Below are positions 53,358-62,977 of a stretch of 64,000 nt of DNA, piece by piece. The translations under genes were made by a program, and so were the position numbers. Within the stretch, counting starts at the first letter, position 1. Each line of letters opens with the position of its first letter. The DNA is taken from assembly GCA_034423775.1 (NCBI GenBank), contig CP139918.1, positions 1,550,001-1,614,000 of the forward strand, read 5' to 3'. The notes under the pieces are model-generated. The model had not been told where the DNA came from. It did no database searches and was given only the letters and a program-made list of their open reading frames with translations. The stretch comes from Alphaproteobacteria bacterium US3C007 (GTDB lineage: Bacteria > Pseudomonadota > Alphaproteobacteria > Rhodobacterales > Rhodobacteraceae).

Positions 53358-54176
53358 GTGTTGGATAGTCAGGTAACGCAAACCACGGCTGATGGGCGTA
53401 AAATCGGCGGTGTCATGATGGAAATGAAAAATATCACCCTGCGCTTCGGAGGCGTGGTGGCGATCAAAGATATTTCATTTGATATTCTTGAAGGCGAGAT
53501 CCGCGCAATTATAGGGCCCAACGGCGCCGGTAAATCATCAATGCTTAACGTGATTTCTGGATTTTACCATCCGCAAGACGGTGAAGTTTGGTTTCATGGG
53601 AAAAAACGGCCTGCGGTGAAACCTTATGAAGTGGCCCGGCAGGGCATCGCGCGCACATTTCAAAATATTGCGCTGTTCGAAGGGATGACGGTGCTGGACA
53701 ATGTGATGACGGGCCGGTTGACGCAGATGAAATCGGGCGTGTTTCAACAAGCGCTTTGGTGGGGTGCTGCCGAGCGCGAAGAGCTGGAAAATCGAGAGAT
53801 CTGTGAAAAGGTAATTGATTTCTTGGAAATTCAATCGATCCGCAAAACCCCTGTGGCGCGTTTGCCTTATGGTTTGAAAAAGCGCGTAGAGCTGGCCCGT
53901 GCGCTGGCCTCTGAGCCAAAGCTGCTGCTGCTTGACGAGCCGATGGCCGGCATGAATGTGGAAGAAAAAGAAGATATGTCGCGCTTTATTCTGGATGTGA
54001 ATGACGAATTTGGCACTACGATTGCGCTTATTGAACATGATATGGGCGTGGTGATGGATTTGTCTGATCGCGTGGTCGTGATGGATTATGGGCGCAAAAT
54101 TGGCGATGGCACACCGGATGAGGTGCGCAACAATCAAGACGTGATTGATGCGTATTTAGGGGTGAGCCATGATTGA
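53358..54176 (+). CDS. livG: Branched-chain-type ABC transporter ATP-binding protein LivG
   Basis: 272 residues. Walker A GPNGAGKSS, signature LPYGLKKRVELARA, Walker B LLLLDEPMAGMN and the switch histidine IEHDMGVV. The extended linker and MKNITLRFGGVVAIKDISFD make it LivG-like, one of a heterodimer with LivF. It starts 11 bp after the CoA ligase at GTG. Although the family is named for branched-chain amino acids, operon mates suggest carboxylic acid substrates. Confidence 0.92.
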   Translation: MLDSQVTQTTADGRKIGGVMMEMKNITLRFGGVVAIKDISFDILEGEIRAIIGPNGAGKSSMLNVISGFYHPQDGEVWFHGKKRPAVKPYEVARQGIARTFQNIALFEGMTVLDNVMTGRLTQMKSGVFQQALWWGAAEREELENREICEKVIDFLEIQSIRKTPVARLPYGLKKRVELARALASEPKLLLLDEPMAGMNVEEKEDMSRFILDVNDEFGTTIALIEHDMGVVMDLSDRVVVMDYGRKIGDGTPDEVRNNQDVIDAYLGVSHD

Positions 54177-54242
54177 GACCTGCGCGCGATTGGATGCCAT
54201 GAAACCGATGTGTAACTTTGCACAGTCTGAAAGGACAATCTG

Positions 54243-55229
54243 ATGCCAGAACAGGTGATTTTTGGAATGGAAGTGTTTTTGAACGGCCTGATGGCGGGCG
54301 TTCTCTATGCTTTAGTGGCGCTGGGGTTTGTGTTGATTTACAAAGCATCGGGCATTTTCAACTACGCTCAGGGCGTTATGGCGCTGTTTTCAGCCATGAC
54401 CTTGGTGGGCATGATGAACGGGCAAGTGCCCTTCAGCCATTTGATCAACGCTGTGTTTGGCACCGATATCCATCATTTCGGTTGGCATTTACCCGCGCTT
54501 ATCGGAATTTTGCTGACCATTGCGATTATGGTCTTGCTCGCCTGGCTTGTTCAAAAAATCATTTTCAAACATTTGGTCAATCAGGAACCGATTATCTTAT
54601 TCATGGCAACGATTGGTCTGGCCTATTTCATGGAAGGTTTTGGCGACCTGATGTGGGGGGGAGAGATTAAAAAGCTAGATGTTGGCATTCCCCAAGGGAT
54701 CAATCTTTGGATAGATGAAGCGACGTATAATATATTTGATTACGGCTTTTTCATCGACAATCTGGATATTTTTGCAACCATCGTTGCCGCTATTCTGGTT
54801 TTGGCATTGGTCGCCTTCTCTCAATATACGAAACAGGGCCGCGCGATGCGCGCCGTGGCCGATGATCACCAGGCGGCCTTGTCGGTTGGAGTGTCTTTGA
54901 ATTTTATCTGGGTAATGGTCTGGTCGCTGGCTGGATTTGTGGCTCTGGTTGCCGGAATTATGTGGGGCACAAAATCCGGGGTTCAATTCTCGCTTTCTTT
55001 GATCGCGTTGAAAGCCTTGCCGGTGTTAATGCTGGGGGGATTCACGTCAATCCCGGGGGCGATCGTGGGCGGTTTGATCATCGGTGTGGGCGAGAAAATG
55101 TTTGAGTTTCTGGTTGGCCCGTTGATCGGGGGCGCAACTGAAAATTGGTTTGCTTATGTTTTAGCCCTGTTGTTTCTCGTCTTTCGGCCACAAGGCCTAT
55201 TTGGCGAAAAAATTATCGAAAGGGTTTAA
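54243..55229 (+). CDS. livH: Branched-chain-type ABC transporter permease LivH
   Basis: 328 residues with about eight membrane helices. The LivH-type signature is GLMAGVLYALVALGFVLIYK, with GIFNYAQGVMALF and the coupling segment TKQGRAMRAVADDHQAALSV. One of two permeases; LivM follows after 3 bp. Follows livG by 66 bp. Confidence 0.92.
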   Translation: MPEQVIFGMEVFLNGLMAGVLYALVALGFVLIYKASGIFNYAQGVMALFSAMTLVGMMNGQVPFSHLINAVFGTDIHHFGWHLPALIGILLTIAIMVLLAWLVQKIIFKHLVNQEPIILFMATIGLAYFMEGFGDLMWGGEIKKLDVGIPQGINLWIDEATYNIFDYGFFIDNLDIFATIVAAILVLALVAFSQYTKQGRAMRAVADDHQAALSVGVSLNFIWVMVWSLAGFVALVAGIMWGTKSGVQFSLSLIALKALPVLMLGGFTSIPGAIVGGLIIGVGEKMFEFLVGPLIGGATENWFAYVLALLFLVFRPQGLFGEKIIERV

Positions 55230-55232
55230 ATC

Positions 55233-56309
55233 ATGTTGTATCGCGAAGCCGGTGATTTCAAAACCACCTATAAAGAAGACAACCAAACCTTTCCGATCAA
55301 ATTTGACCGTTACCGGTATTATTTTGTTTTGATCGTAGCCTTTTTGATTATCCCGTTTTGGATAAATGATTATTGGGTGAATGCAATTTTCCTACCCTTC
55401 CTGATCTATTCGATTGCCGCGATTGGGTTAAATATCTTGGTAGGTTATTGTGGGCAGGTTTCGCTGGGAACTGGCGGGTTTATGGCGGTAGGCGCCTATG
55501 CGGTGTATAAATTAATGACGGCTTTTCCAGATGTGAGTATTATGATCCACGTCGTGCTGGCAGGTGCGATCACCGCTTGTGTGGGTGTGTTATTTGGGCT
55601 GCCCTCGCTGCGGATCAAAGGCTTTTACCTTGCCGTCGCAACATTGGCGGCGCAATTTTTCCTCGTCTGGATATTTAACCGGGTTCCTTGGTTTTATAAT
55701 TATTCAGCCTCAGGGCAGATCAATGCGCCCGAGCGCACATTTTTTGGCGTACCCGTCACCGGGGCCAATGCCGATAGCTGGGCGACCTATCTCTTTTGCT
55801 TAATCATCTTAACCGTCTGTGGCATTGTCGCCCGCAATTTGACGCGAGGCTCGATCGGTCGAAAATGGATGGCGATCCGGGATATGGATATTGCGGCCGA
55901 GATCATTGGAGTGAACCCGCTCAGCGCAAAACTTTCGGCTTTTGCGGTTAGTTCTTTCTTCATTGGCATATCCGGGGCGTTGTTTTTTGGGGTGTATCTG
56001 GGGGCTGTTGAAGTGGGCGAAGCCTTTGGGATCAATAAATCCTTTTTGGTGCTGTTCATGATCATTATTGGCGGGCTTGGATCAATTTTTGGCAGCTTTG
56101 CAGGCGCTGCATTTCTCGTACTTTTGCCGGTCTTATTGAAAAATCTGTTTGTAGCCGGTTTGGGCTGGCAACCAGATCTTGCCACGCATCTTGAGTTTAT
56201 GATCGTCGGTGGCTTGATCATTTTGTTCTTGGTGGTTGAGCCGCATGGCATCGCTCAATTATGGCGGCTTGCAAAAGAAAAACTGAGACTTTGGCCGTTT
56301 CCGTATTAA
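55233..56309 (+). CDS. livM: Branched-chain-type ABC transporter permease LivM
   Basis: 358 residues with about ten membrane helices. LivM traits are AAIGLNILVGYCGQVSLGTG, LPSLRIKGFYLAVATLA and the coupling segment RGSIGRKWMAIRDMDIAAEI. An N-terminal stretch of ~30 hydrophilic residues (YREAGDFKTTYKEDNQTF) precedes the first helix. Second permease of the heterodimer. Confidence 0.92.
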   Translation: MLYREAGDFKTTYKEDNQTFPIKFDRYRYYFVLIVAFLIIPFWINDYWVNAIFLPFLIYSIAAIGLNILVGYCGQVSLGTGGFMAVGAYAVYKLMTAFPDVSIMIHVVLAGAITACVGVLFGLPSLRIKGFYLAVATLAAQFFLVWIFNRVPWFYNYSASGQINAPERTFFGVPVTGANADSWATYLFCLIILTVCGIVARNLTRGSIGRKWMAIRDMDIAAEIIGVNPLSAKLSAFAVSSFFIGISGALFFGVYLGAVEVGEAFGINKSFLVLFMIIIGGLGSIFGSFAGAAFLVLLPVLLKNLFVAGLGWQPDLATHLEFMIVGGLIILFLVVEPHGIAQLWRLAKEKLRLWPFPY

Positions 56310-56385
56310 GCGTTCAAAGGAGAAATTACCATTGAGGCTCTCGCCTCTAAAAGACCAACGTCGGATAAAAATGGGAGGAAAACCG

Positions 56386-57669
56386 ATGAAATTTAAACTT
56401 CTAGCTGCTGCAGCAAGCAGTATAGCTATGGCAACCCCGGTCCTTGCAGATTTGGTTTTGCCGTGGATGTCATATCGTACTGGACCCTACGCGGTTGCCG
56501 GTATTCCATTGGCGGATGGATATGCTGATTACCTAACGCTGCTGAATGAGCGCGATGGTGGTATTGGCGGTGTTCCGGTTCGTTTGCTGGAATGCGAAAC
56601 CGGATATAACACCGAAAAAGGTGTGGAATGTTATGAATCAACCAAAGCGGAAGGCTCTTTGGTGTATCATCCCTTAAGCACCGGTATTACGTATCAGCTA
56701 ATCCCCAAAGTAACAGCGGATGGTATCGCGCTGCACAGCATGGGGTACGGGCGGACATCTGCCGCAAACGGGAAGATATTTTCCAATATTTTCAATTATC
56801 CAGCAAATTACTGGACGGCGGCATCAGCTGGGGTGAATTATCTGCTGAATGAAAATTCTGGTAGCCTTGACGGCAAGCATATCGCGTTGCTGTATCACAA
56901 CTCAGCCTACGGCAAAGAGCCTATTCGTACGCTGGAAGAGCTTTCTAAAAAGCATAAGTTCGAGCTGACATTGATCCCGGTTGATCACCCTGGCCAAGAG
57001 CAAAAGTCACAATGGTTGCAGATCCGCCGTGAACGCCCTGATTATGTGATCATGTGGGGCTTTGGCGTGATGAACCAAGTTGCCATTCAAGAAGCGGCAA
57101 ATGTGCGCTTCCCGATGGAAAACTTCATCGGAAACTGGTGGGCTGGCGCAGAACATGATGTGATCCCAGCAGGGGATGTTGCAGATGGCTATAAGTCATT
57201 GGTGATGAATGACACAGGCAGCGATTTTGACATCTATGCGGATATCCAAAAATACGTTGTTGATGCCGGAAAGGCAGCAGGAGCGGGGGATAATCTGGGC
57301 ACCGTGATGTATAATCGGTCGCTTTACATGGCGTTTTTGACCCATATGGCGATTGTGAAAGCGCAGGAAATCACTGGAACGGCAGATATTTCTCAGGCTG
57401 ATATGATCAAAGGCATGGAAGCGTTGGACATCACCGACGCGCTGATGGCGGAGCATGGATTGGCCAATGTTGGTCCGGCCTTCTCTGTATCATGCGAAAA
57501 CCATGGTGGGCCCGGCCTTGGCGCTGTGTCGCAATGGGATGCAAGCGCAGGAAAATGGAAGCTGATTTCTGGCTATCTTGAGGCGGATATGGGTTTGATC
57601 AACCCGCTAATCCAAGCGGATTCACAAGCGTTCGCCAAAGAAAATAACATCTCCGAAAGATGTAACTAA
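56386..57669 (+). CDS. ABC transporter substrate-binding protein, type 1 (Peripla_BP_6)
   Basis: 427 residues from the ATG after GGGAGGA; an upstream in-frame start adds residues that do not look like a signal peptide. Signal peptide MKFKLLAAAASSIAMATPVL, cleavage near LAD. The mature fold has WMSYRTGPYAVAGIPLADGY and ECETGYNTEKGVECYE, the LivJ/LivK class I binding fold, at 400 residues longer than amino-acid binders and closer to those taking aromatic or aliphatic acids. Ligand unproven. A hairpin follows its stop. Confidence 0.88.
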   Translation: MKFKLLAAAASSIAMATPVLADLVLPWMSYRTGPYAVAGIPLADGYADYLTLLNERDGGIGGVPVRLLECETGYNTEKGVECYESTKAEGSLVYHPLSTGITYQLIPKVTADGIALHSMGYGRTSAANGKIFSNIFNYPANYWTAASAGVNYLLNENSGSLDGKHIALLYHNSAYGKEPIRTLEELSKKHKFELTLIPVDHPGQEQKSQWLQIRRERPDYVIMWGFGVMNQVAIQEAANVRFPMENFIGNWWAGAEHDVIPAGDVADGYKSLVMNDTGSDFDIYADIQKYVVDAGKAAGAGDNLGTVMYNRSLYMAFLTHMAIVKAQEITGTADISQADMIKGMEALDITDALMAEHGLANVGPAFSVSCENHGGPGLGAVSQWDASAGKWKLISGYLEADMGLINPLIQADSQAFAKENNISERCN

Positions 57670-57677
57670 ACCAGTTG

Positions 57678-57710
57678 AACGGCTGCAGGTATTGCAGCCG
57701 TTCATTCTTT
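57678..57710 (+). terminator. Hairpin between the binding protein gene and livF
   Basis: AACGGCTGCA (57678-57687) and TGCAGCCGTT (57693-57702) form a perfect 10-bp stem with a 5-base loop, followed by CATTCTTT. The T tract is short, so it may be a partial terminator that lets some transcripts reach livF, or a 3' stabiliser giving more binding protein than ATPase. Confidence 0.65.
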
Positions 57711-57724
57711 ACAAAGGTGACACA

Positions 57725-58549
57725 ATGGTTGTTGAAACTGAAAAGTCAGAAGTGCTTTTGGACGTGAACAATATAGAGGTGATCTATAATCACGTAATTT
57801 TGGTTCTGAAAGGTGTGTCGCTTGCCGTTCCAAAAGGTGGGATCGTGGCGTTGCTTGGCGGAAATGGGGCCGGCAAAACCACCACTTTGAAAGCGATTTC
57901 AAATCTTTTAAATTCTGAGCGCGGCGAAGTGACAAAAGGCTTTGTCAGCTATCGCGGGGCTGAAATTCACGGCGCAGATCCGGCGGATATGGTTAAGCGT
58001 GGCGTGATTCAAGTGATGGAAGGGCGGCATTGTTTTGAGCATTTGACCGTCGAAGAAAATCTGTTGACTGGCGCTTATACGCGCAGCGATAGCAAAGCCG
58101 ATATCCAAGCCGATTTGGATATGGTCTATACGTATTTCCCGCGTTTGAAAGAGCGCCGCAAATCCCAAGCTGGCTACACGTCTGGTGGCGAACAACAGAT
58201 GTGTGCAATTGGCCGTGCTTTGATGTCGCAACCTGAAACTGTTTTGCTGGATGAGCCGTCTATGGGGTTGGCGCCGCAATTGGTGGAAGAGATTTTTCAA
58301 ATTGTACGAAATTTAAATGAAAAGGAAGGGGTGACCTTCCTTCTGGCTGAGCAGAATACCAATGTCGCGCTGCGCTATGCGCATTATGGGTATATTTTAG
58401 AATCTGGCCGTGTGGTCATGGATGGACCGGCTGCGGAATTGCGCGAAAACCCTGATGTGAAGGAATTTTATCTGGGCATGTCGGATGAGGGCCGCAAATC
58501 CTTTCGCAATGTGCGCAGCTATCGGCGGCGCAAGCGGTGGTTAAACTAA
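57725..58549 (+). CDS. livF: Branched-chain-type ABC transporter ATP-binding protein LivF
   Basis: 274 residues from the ATG after AAAGGTGAC. Walker A GGNGAGKTT, signature TSGGEQQMCAIGRAL, Walker B TVLLDEPSMGLAPQ and AEQNTNVALRYAHYGYIL. The C-terminus extends beyond the usual LivF with an arginine-rich tail (NVRSYRRRKRWLN), which is unusual. Partner of LivG. Confidence 0.92.
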   Translation: MVVETEKSEVLLDVNNIEVIYNHVILVLKGVSLAVPKGGIVALLGGNGAGKTTTLKAISNLLNSERGEVTKGFVSYRGAEIHGADPADMVKRGVIQVMEGRHCFEHLTVEENLLTGAYTRSDSKADIQADLDMVYTYFPRLKERRKSQAGYTSGGEQQMCAIGRALMSQPETVLLDEPSMGLAPQLVEEIFQIVRNLNEKEGVTFLLAEQNTNVALRYAHYGYILESGRVVMDGPAAELRENPDVKEFYLGMSDEGRKSFRNVRSYRRRKRWLN

Positions 58550-58657
58550 CCTCAATTTTAAGGGGTAACTGTAGGGCCGCCAGCCAATGTGCGGTTTGGT
58601 AAAAATTATCATGATTGGGCCTGCCGAAAAGAGCAGGCCAGGATCTGGAGTGTAAAC

Positions 58658-59875
58658 ATGCGCTATTACGACGGCCTTGAAACCCAAACATCAGAGCAGC
58701 GTGCCGCCTATATTGCAGAGGCTTTGCCCGCACAAATTGCCCATGCCAAGCAATTGCCGGGCTATGCGGATCGGTTCGAGCGGGTGACGGCCAGCGAGAT
58801 TACGGATGTACAGGCATTGGCGACTCTGCCAGTTTTGCGAAAATCAGAATTAAGCAATGCGCAAAAGCCGGGAAATATTTTAGGCGGATTTGTCCAAAAA
58901 CCCCTCTATGAATTCAGTCACATATTCCAATCCCCGGGCCCCCTTTATGAACCTGGCGGCACCGGGCATGATTGGTGGCGCATGGGCCGGTTTTTGCATG
59001 CGGCTGGCATTGGGCGGGGGGATATCGTTCAGAACTGTTTTGGCTATCATTTAACCCCTGCCGGAATGATTTTTGAAAATGGCGCGCGGGCGGTCGGGGC
59101 TGCGGTTTTACCGGCGGGCGTCGGACAAACCGATCTGCAGGTGCGCGCTGCGGTTGATATTGGCACAACCGCCTATGCGGGCACTCCGGATTATTTGAAG
59201 GTTATTTTGGATAAAGCCGATGAGATGGGGGAAAGCTTATCAATCCGCAAAGCGGTTGTGGGTGGCGGGGCGTTATTTCCCGCGCTGCGCCAGGAATATA
59301 CTGATCGCGGCATCGCCTGTTTGCAATGTTATGCAACGGCGGATCTTGGCAATATCGCGTATGAATCATCCGCCCAAGAGGGTATGATTGTTGATGAAGG
59401 CGTGCTGGTGGAAATCGTGACGCCCGGTACTGGCACTCCAGTTGCGGATGGCGAAGTGGGAGAAGTTGTGGTGACGGTGCTGAACCCTGATTATCCCCTT
59501 ATTCGTTTTGCAACGGGTGATCTTAGCGCCGTATTACCCGGAAAATCACCCTGCGGGCGCAGCAATCTGCGGATAAAGGGTTGGATGGGCCGCGCCGATC
59601 AAACCACCAAAATTAAGGGTATGTTCGTGCGCCCCGAACAAGTGGCGGCATTGGTTGCCTCGCATGATGCTTTGGATCGCGCGCGCATCATTGCCCGGCG
59701 AAACGGTGCTAAGGATGAAATGATCGTGCAGCTGGAAACCACCCTATCCGCGGCCTCTGATTTTGATGGATTGGTGAAAAGTCATCTTAAGCTGACGGGC
59801 AATGTTGAGCTTGTGGCCCCTGGCAGCTTACCGCGCGATGGTTTGGTGATCGAAGATCAACGCGTATACGAGTAG
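58658..59875 (+). CDS. Phenylacetate-CoA ligase-like AMP-binding enzyme
   Basis: 405 residues from the ATG reading MRYYDGLETQTSEQRAAYIA, with CTGGAG upstream. It is a PaaK-type adenylating enzyme: YATADLGNIAYESS, IRFATGDLSAVLPG and GRADQTTKIKGMFVRPEQV are typical. It is 20-30 residues shorter than PaaK and its P-loop region is weak (SPGPLYEPGGTGHDWWRM). The likely substrate is an aryl or other carboxylic acid. Last gene of the seven-gene cluster, 108 bp after livF. Confidence 0.85.
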   Translation: MRYYDGLETQTSEQRAAYIAEALPAQIAHAKQLPGYADRFERVTASEITDVQALATLPVLRKSELSNAQKPGNILGGFVQKPLYEFSHIFQSPGPLYEPGGTGHDWWRMGRFLHAAGIGRGDIVQNCFGYHLTPAGMIFENGARAVGAAVLPAGVGQTDLQVRAAVDIGTTAYAGTPDYLKVILDKADEMGESLSIRKAVVGGGALFPALRQEYTDRGIACLQCYATADLGNIAYESSAQEGMIVDEGVLVEIVTPGTGTPVADGEVGEVVVTVLNPDYPLIRFATGDLSAVLPGKSPCGRSNLRIKGWMGRADQTTKIKGMFVRPEQVAALVASHDALDRARIIARRNGAKDEMIVQLETTLSAASDFDGLVKSHLKLTGNVELVAPGSLPRDGLVIEDQRVYE

Positions 59876-59902
59876 CATTACTGGCGCGCGCGCCTGGCTG
59901 GC

Positions 59903-61156
59903 TTAGTGCGTCGCAATCGCCGCATAGCGCGCCGGATCATAGGGGCGCATATCAATATTTGGCAAACGCCCCGTGATCAAATCTGCGATCAAGCGCCCGG
60001 TTTTAGGCCCTGCGGTTAACCCAACATGTTGGTGGCCAAAGGCGGTGTAAATCCCGCTGCTGGCCAGCTCACCGATCAGCGGCAGGCTGTCTGGGGTTGA
60101 CGGGCGAAAGCCCATCCACTCTTCGCTGCTGTCATAGGTCATCTGTGGAAAAGCCTCGGCCATGCGGCGGCGCAGCAATTGAATTGGCGCTTTGCTGGGC
60201 CCCAGTTTAATCCCGCCAAACTCGACTGTACCGGCGCAGCGCAACCCGTCTTGCATTGGGGTCACCGCAAATTTTCCAGTTGTCATCATCATCGGATTGC
60301 GCGGCATCTGTGATGGGTTTTTAAACATCACGTGATATCCGCGCTCGGTTTCCAAGGGGATATGCAGCCCTAATTTTCCCATCAACTCTTTTGACCAAAT
60401 ACCGGCAGTGATCACGGCTTTGTCACAGTCAATCGGGCCGCCTTCGGTTAAAACGGATCGTATGCGCCCGTTTTGTTTTTCAAAACCGGTGACGCTTGTT
60501 TGGCGAAACACGCCCCCTTGCGCTTCAAAGGCTTTGGCCAAAGCCGTGACATATCCCAAAGGGTTGAGAATATGCCCCTGGCCTTTCAAGATCGCCAAAC
60601 ATTGAATGGCGGGGCCCAAAGCCGGTTCGGCATCTTGCACATCGGGGCCGCTCAGAACGTTGGGCACCAGACCGGCCGCTTGTTTCAAATCCCACGCGTA
60701 GCGATCCTTTTGAAAGGCTTTGTGATCGCGATACGCGTAGCAGAATTGGCTGTCAGCGATCCAGCTTTCGGCCGAGCTGCCTTGCGACAGCGCCTTATGT
60801 TGGTCGACAGCATCCAATAAAAGCGGGCCCAAAGCCGCGCTGGCAGCTTTGGCGCTGCTGTCATTGGCCTGTTGCAGGAATTTCCAAAGCCAAGGCGCCA
60901 ATTTGGGTAGATATTGCCATTTGATGAATAAAGGGCTGGCCGGATTAAGCGCGTATTTTGGCAGCGCCTGCCAAAGATCCGGCGTGGTGACGGGCGTTAC
61001 CGCCCATTGCGCCAGCAACCCAGCATTGCCAAATGAAGCCCCCATTCCGGGCGCTGTTTTATCAATTAAAATCACCCTATGGCCGCTGCGTTGCAACCAA
61101 AGCGCGCTGGACACGCCGCAAATGCCCGCGCCGATTACCACAATCGGAAGCCCCAT
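59903..61156 (-). CDS. FAD-dependent D-amino-acid dehydrogenase (DadA-like)
   Basis: 417 residues from the ATG reading MGLPIVVIGAG; an ATG two codons upstream is possible. The FAD-binding fold is VVIGAGICGVSSALWLQRSGH, the DadA-type GASFGNAGLLAQWAVTP segment follows and GFRPSTPDSLPLIG ends the pattern. It oxidises D-amino acids (usually D-alanine) to keto acids, passing electrons to the respiratory chain. Proline or glycine oxidase-like alternatives exist. Convergent with the PaaK-like gene and divergent from gltX. Confidence 0.85.
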   Translation of the reverse strand: MGLPIVVIGAGICGVSSALWLQRSGHRVILIDKTAPGMGASFGNAGLLAQWAVTPVTTPDLWQALPKYALNPASPLFIKWQYLPKLAPWLWKFLQQANDSSAKAASAALGPLLLDAVDQHKALSQGSSAESWIADSQFCYAYRDHKAFQKDRYAWDLKQAAGLVPNVLSGPDVQDAEPALGPAIQCLAILKGQGHILNPLGYVTALAKAFEAQGGVFRQTSVTGFEKQNGRIRSVLTEGGPIDCDKAVITAGIWSKELMGKLGLHIPLETERGYHVMFKNPSQMPRNPMMMTTGKFAVTPMQDGLRCAGTVEFGGIKLGPSKAPIQLLRRRMAEAFPQMTYDSSEEWMGFRPSTPDSLPLIGELASSGIYTAFGHQHVGLTAGPKTGRLIADLITGRLPNIDMRPYDPARYAAIATH

Positions 61157-61297
61157 TGCCATTTCCCTTTATCTTTGTTCCGACTAATTCGGATTTCTCT
61201 TCAGGGTGCAATGGTTTTTTCGCCCTTCTATAAAAAATGCGCCTTTGCTGGACAAATCCTTGGCGCTATGAAAAACGACCCTCAACAGGAGATCAAA

Positions 61298-62623
61298 ATG
61301 ACCATCACACGCTTTGCCCCTTCCCCGACCGGATATTTGCACGTTGGCAATATGCGCGCTGCTTTGATGAATTACCTGATTGCGCGCAAAGATGACGGGC
61401 ATTTTATTTTACGCATTGACGATACAGATCCCGAACGCTCAAAGGAAAGCTTTGTTGAGGCGATCAAAGAAGATCTAACGTGGTTGGGCTTGCAATGGGA
61501 TCGTATCGAGCGCCAATCCGAGCGTTTGGCCGCCTATGATGCAGCGGCGCAGCGCCTCAAAGATAGCGGGCGCCTTTATGAATGTTTTGAAACCCCGGTT
61601 GAGCTGGATTTGAAGCGAAAGAAACAGCTGAATATGGGCAAGCCGCCAGTCTATGATCGCGCGGCGCTTGGATTAAGCACAGCTGAAAAAGCGGCGCTGC
61701 GCGCAGAACGGGGGCAGGGGCATTGGCGCTTTAAGCTAGAGCATCAGCGGATTGAATGGACCGATGCAATTTTGGGGGATATTTCAATCGACGCGGCCAG
61801 CGTGTCTGATCCGGTTTTGATCCGCGGCGATGGTCAATATCTTTATACCTTGGCCTCAGTTGTAGATGATATCGAAATGAAGATCACCAATGTGGTGCGC
61901 GGATCTGACCATGTGACCAACACGGCCACGCAAATTCAGATGATGCAGGCCCTTGGTGGGGATATTCCCAAATTTGGCCATCACTCGTTGCTGACAGGCC
62001 CGCTTGGCGAAGCCTTATCAAAACGGCTTGGAACTTTGGCGTTGCGTGATTTGCGTTCCGATGGCATCGTCCCTGCCGCTTTGATCAGTTTGATGGCGCG
62101 GCTGGGATCCAGCCAACCGGTCGAGCTGCAAACGGATTTGGCGGCCGTGGCTGCAGGGTTTGAACTGGCGCAGTTTGGGTCTGCGCCGACAAAATTGGAC
62201 GCGCAGGATTTGCGTCCGTTGACGGCACGTTATCTGCAAACGCTGCCGCTGCAAGAAGTGGCTGACCAGATCGAAAGCTTGGGCGTTCCCGCTGAACTGG
62301 CCGCGCAATTCTGGCAGGTGACGCGCGATAATATCACTACCTTGCATGATCTGCCCGGCTGGTGGGAGCTGTTTTCAAACGGCGCAACGCCGGTGATTCA
62401 TCCCGAGGATCAAGCGTTCGTGGCGCAAGCGATGGCTCTTTTGCCCGATGGCCCATATGACGCGCATTCATGGTCTGCTTGGACGGCAGAAGTAAAGGCA
62501 GCGACAGGGCGCAAGGGCAAAGGCTTGTTTATGCCGCTGCGTTTGGCCTTAACGGGGCAAAGCCATGGGCCAGATATGTCGGCCGTGCTGCCTTTGCTGC
62601 AAGTTATCAAAGCCAAGCCTTGA
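61298..62623 (+). CDS. gltX: Glutamate-tRNA ligase
   Basis: 441 residues from the ATG after CAGGAGA; the upstream open frame overlaps the divergent gene and is not used. The HIGH motif is in FAPSPTGYLHVGNMRAAL and the KMSKS equivalent is EALSKRLGTLALRD. VVDDIEMKITNVVRGSDHVT marks the catalytic domain. It charges tRNA-Glu (or a subset, as many alphaproteobacteria carry two copies). Monocistronic. Confidence 0.94.
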   Translation: MTITRFAPSPTGYLHVGNMRAALMNYLIARKDDGHFILRIDDTDPERSKESFVEAIKEDLTWLGLQWDRIERQSERLAAYDAAAQRLKDSGRLYECFETPVELDLKRKKQLNMGKPPVYDRAALGLSTAEKAALRAERGQGHWRFKLEHQRIEWTDAILGDISIDAASVSDPVLIRGDGQYLYTLASVVDDIEMKITNVVRGSDHVTNTATQIQMMQALGGDIPKFGHHSLLTGPLGEALSKRLGTLALRDLRSDGIVPAALISLMARLGSSQPVELQTDLAAVAAGFELAQFGSAPTKLDAQDLRPLTARYLQTLPLQEVADQIESLGVPAELAAQFWQVTRDNITTLHDLPGWWELFSNGATPVIHPEDQAFVAQAMALLPDGPYDAHSWSAWTAEVKAATGRKGKGLFMPLRLALTGQSHGPDMSAVLPLLQVIKAKP

Positions 62624-62656
62624 TTGGATAAGGTTTGGCATGTGTGACAGGCCTGA

Positions 62657-62977
62657 TTAATCGGGGGCTTTGACGTTTTCTACAAAAGCTTGCGTGAAGG
62701 CCTCTTGTTTTTCAGCGCTGGCCTCGGTTTGATGCTGGGCTTTCCAAACCTCCATCGGCATGCCGTAAAACGCTTCACGCGCTTGGTCTTTTGACATCTC
62801 GATTCCCCGGTCTTGGGCAGCCTCTTGATACCAACGCGACAGGCAGTTTCTGCAAAACCCTGCCAAGTTCATCAGGTCAATATTTTGAACATCCGGGCGC
62901 TTTTCCATCAAATGTGCGCGCAGGGCCCGAAAGGCGGCGGCGTCTAATTCAAGCTGCGTTTGATCATCCATGGTCAT
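62657..62977 (-). CDS. DUF1244 family protein
   Basis: 106 residues. The family signature MNLAGFCRNCLSRWYQEAAQ with its CxxC pair is near residues 40-60, and MSKDQAREAFYGMPMEVWKA follows. Compact helical domain of unknown function, widespread in Alphaproteobacteria; the two cysteines may bind metal. In relatives it sits near pyk, as here. Confidence 0.92.
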   Translation of the reverse strand: MTMDDQTQLELDAAAFRALRAHLMEKRPDVQNIDLMNLAGFCRNCLSRWYQEAAQDRGIEMSKDQAREAFYGMPMEVWKAQHQTEASAEKQEAFTQAFVENVKAPD

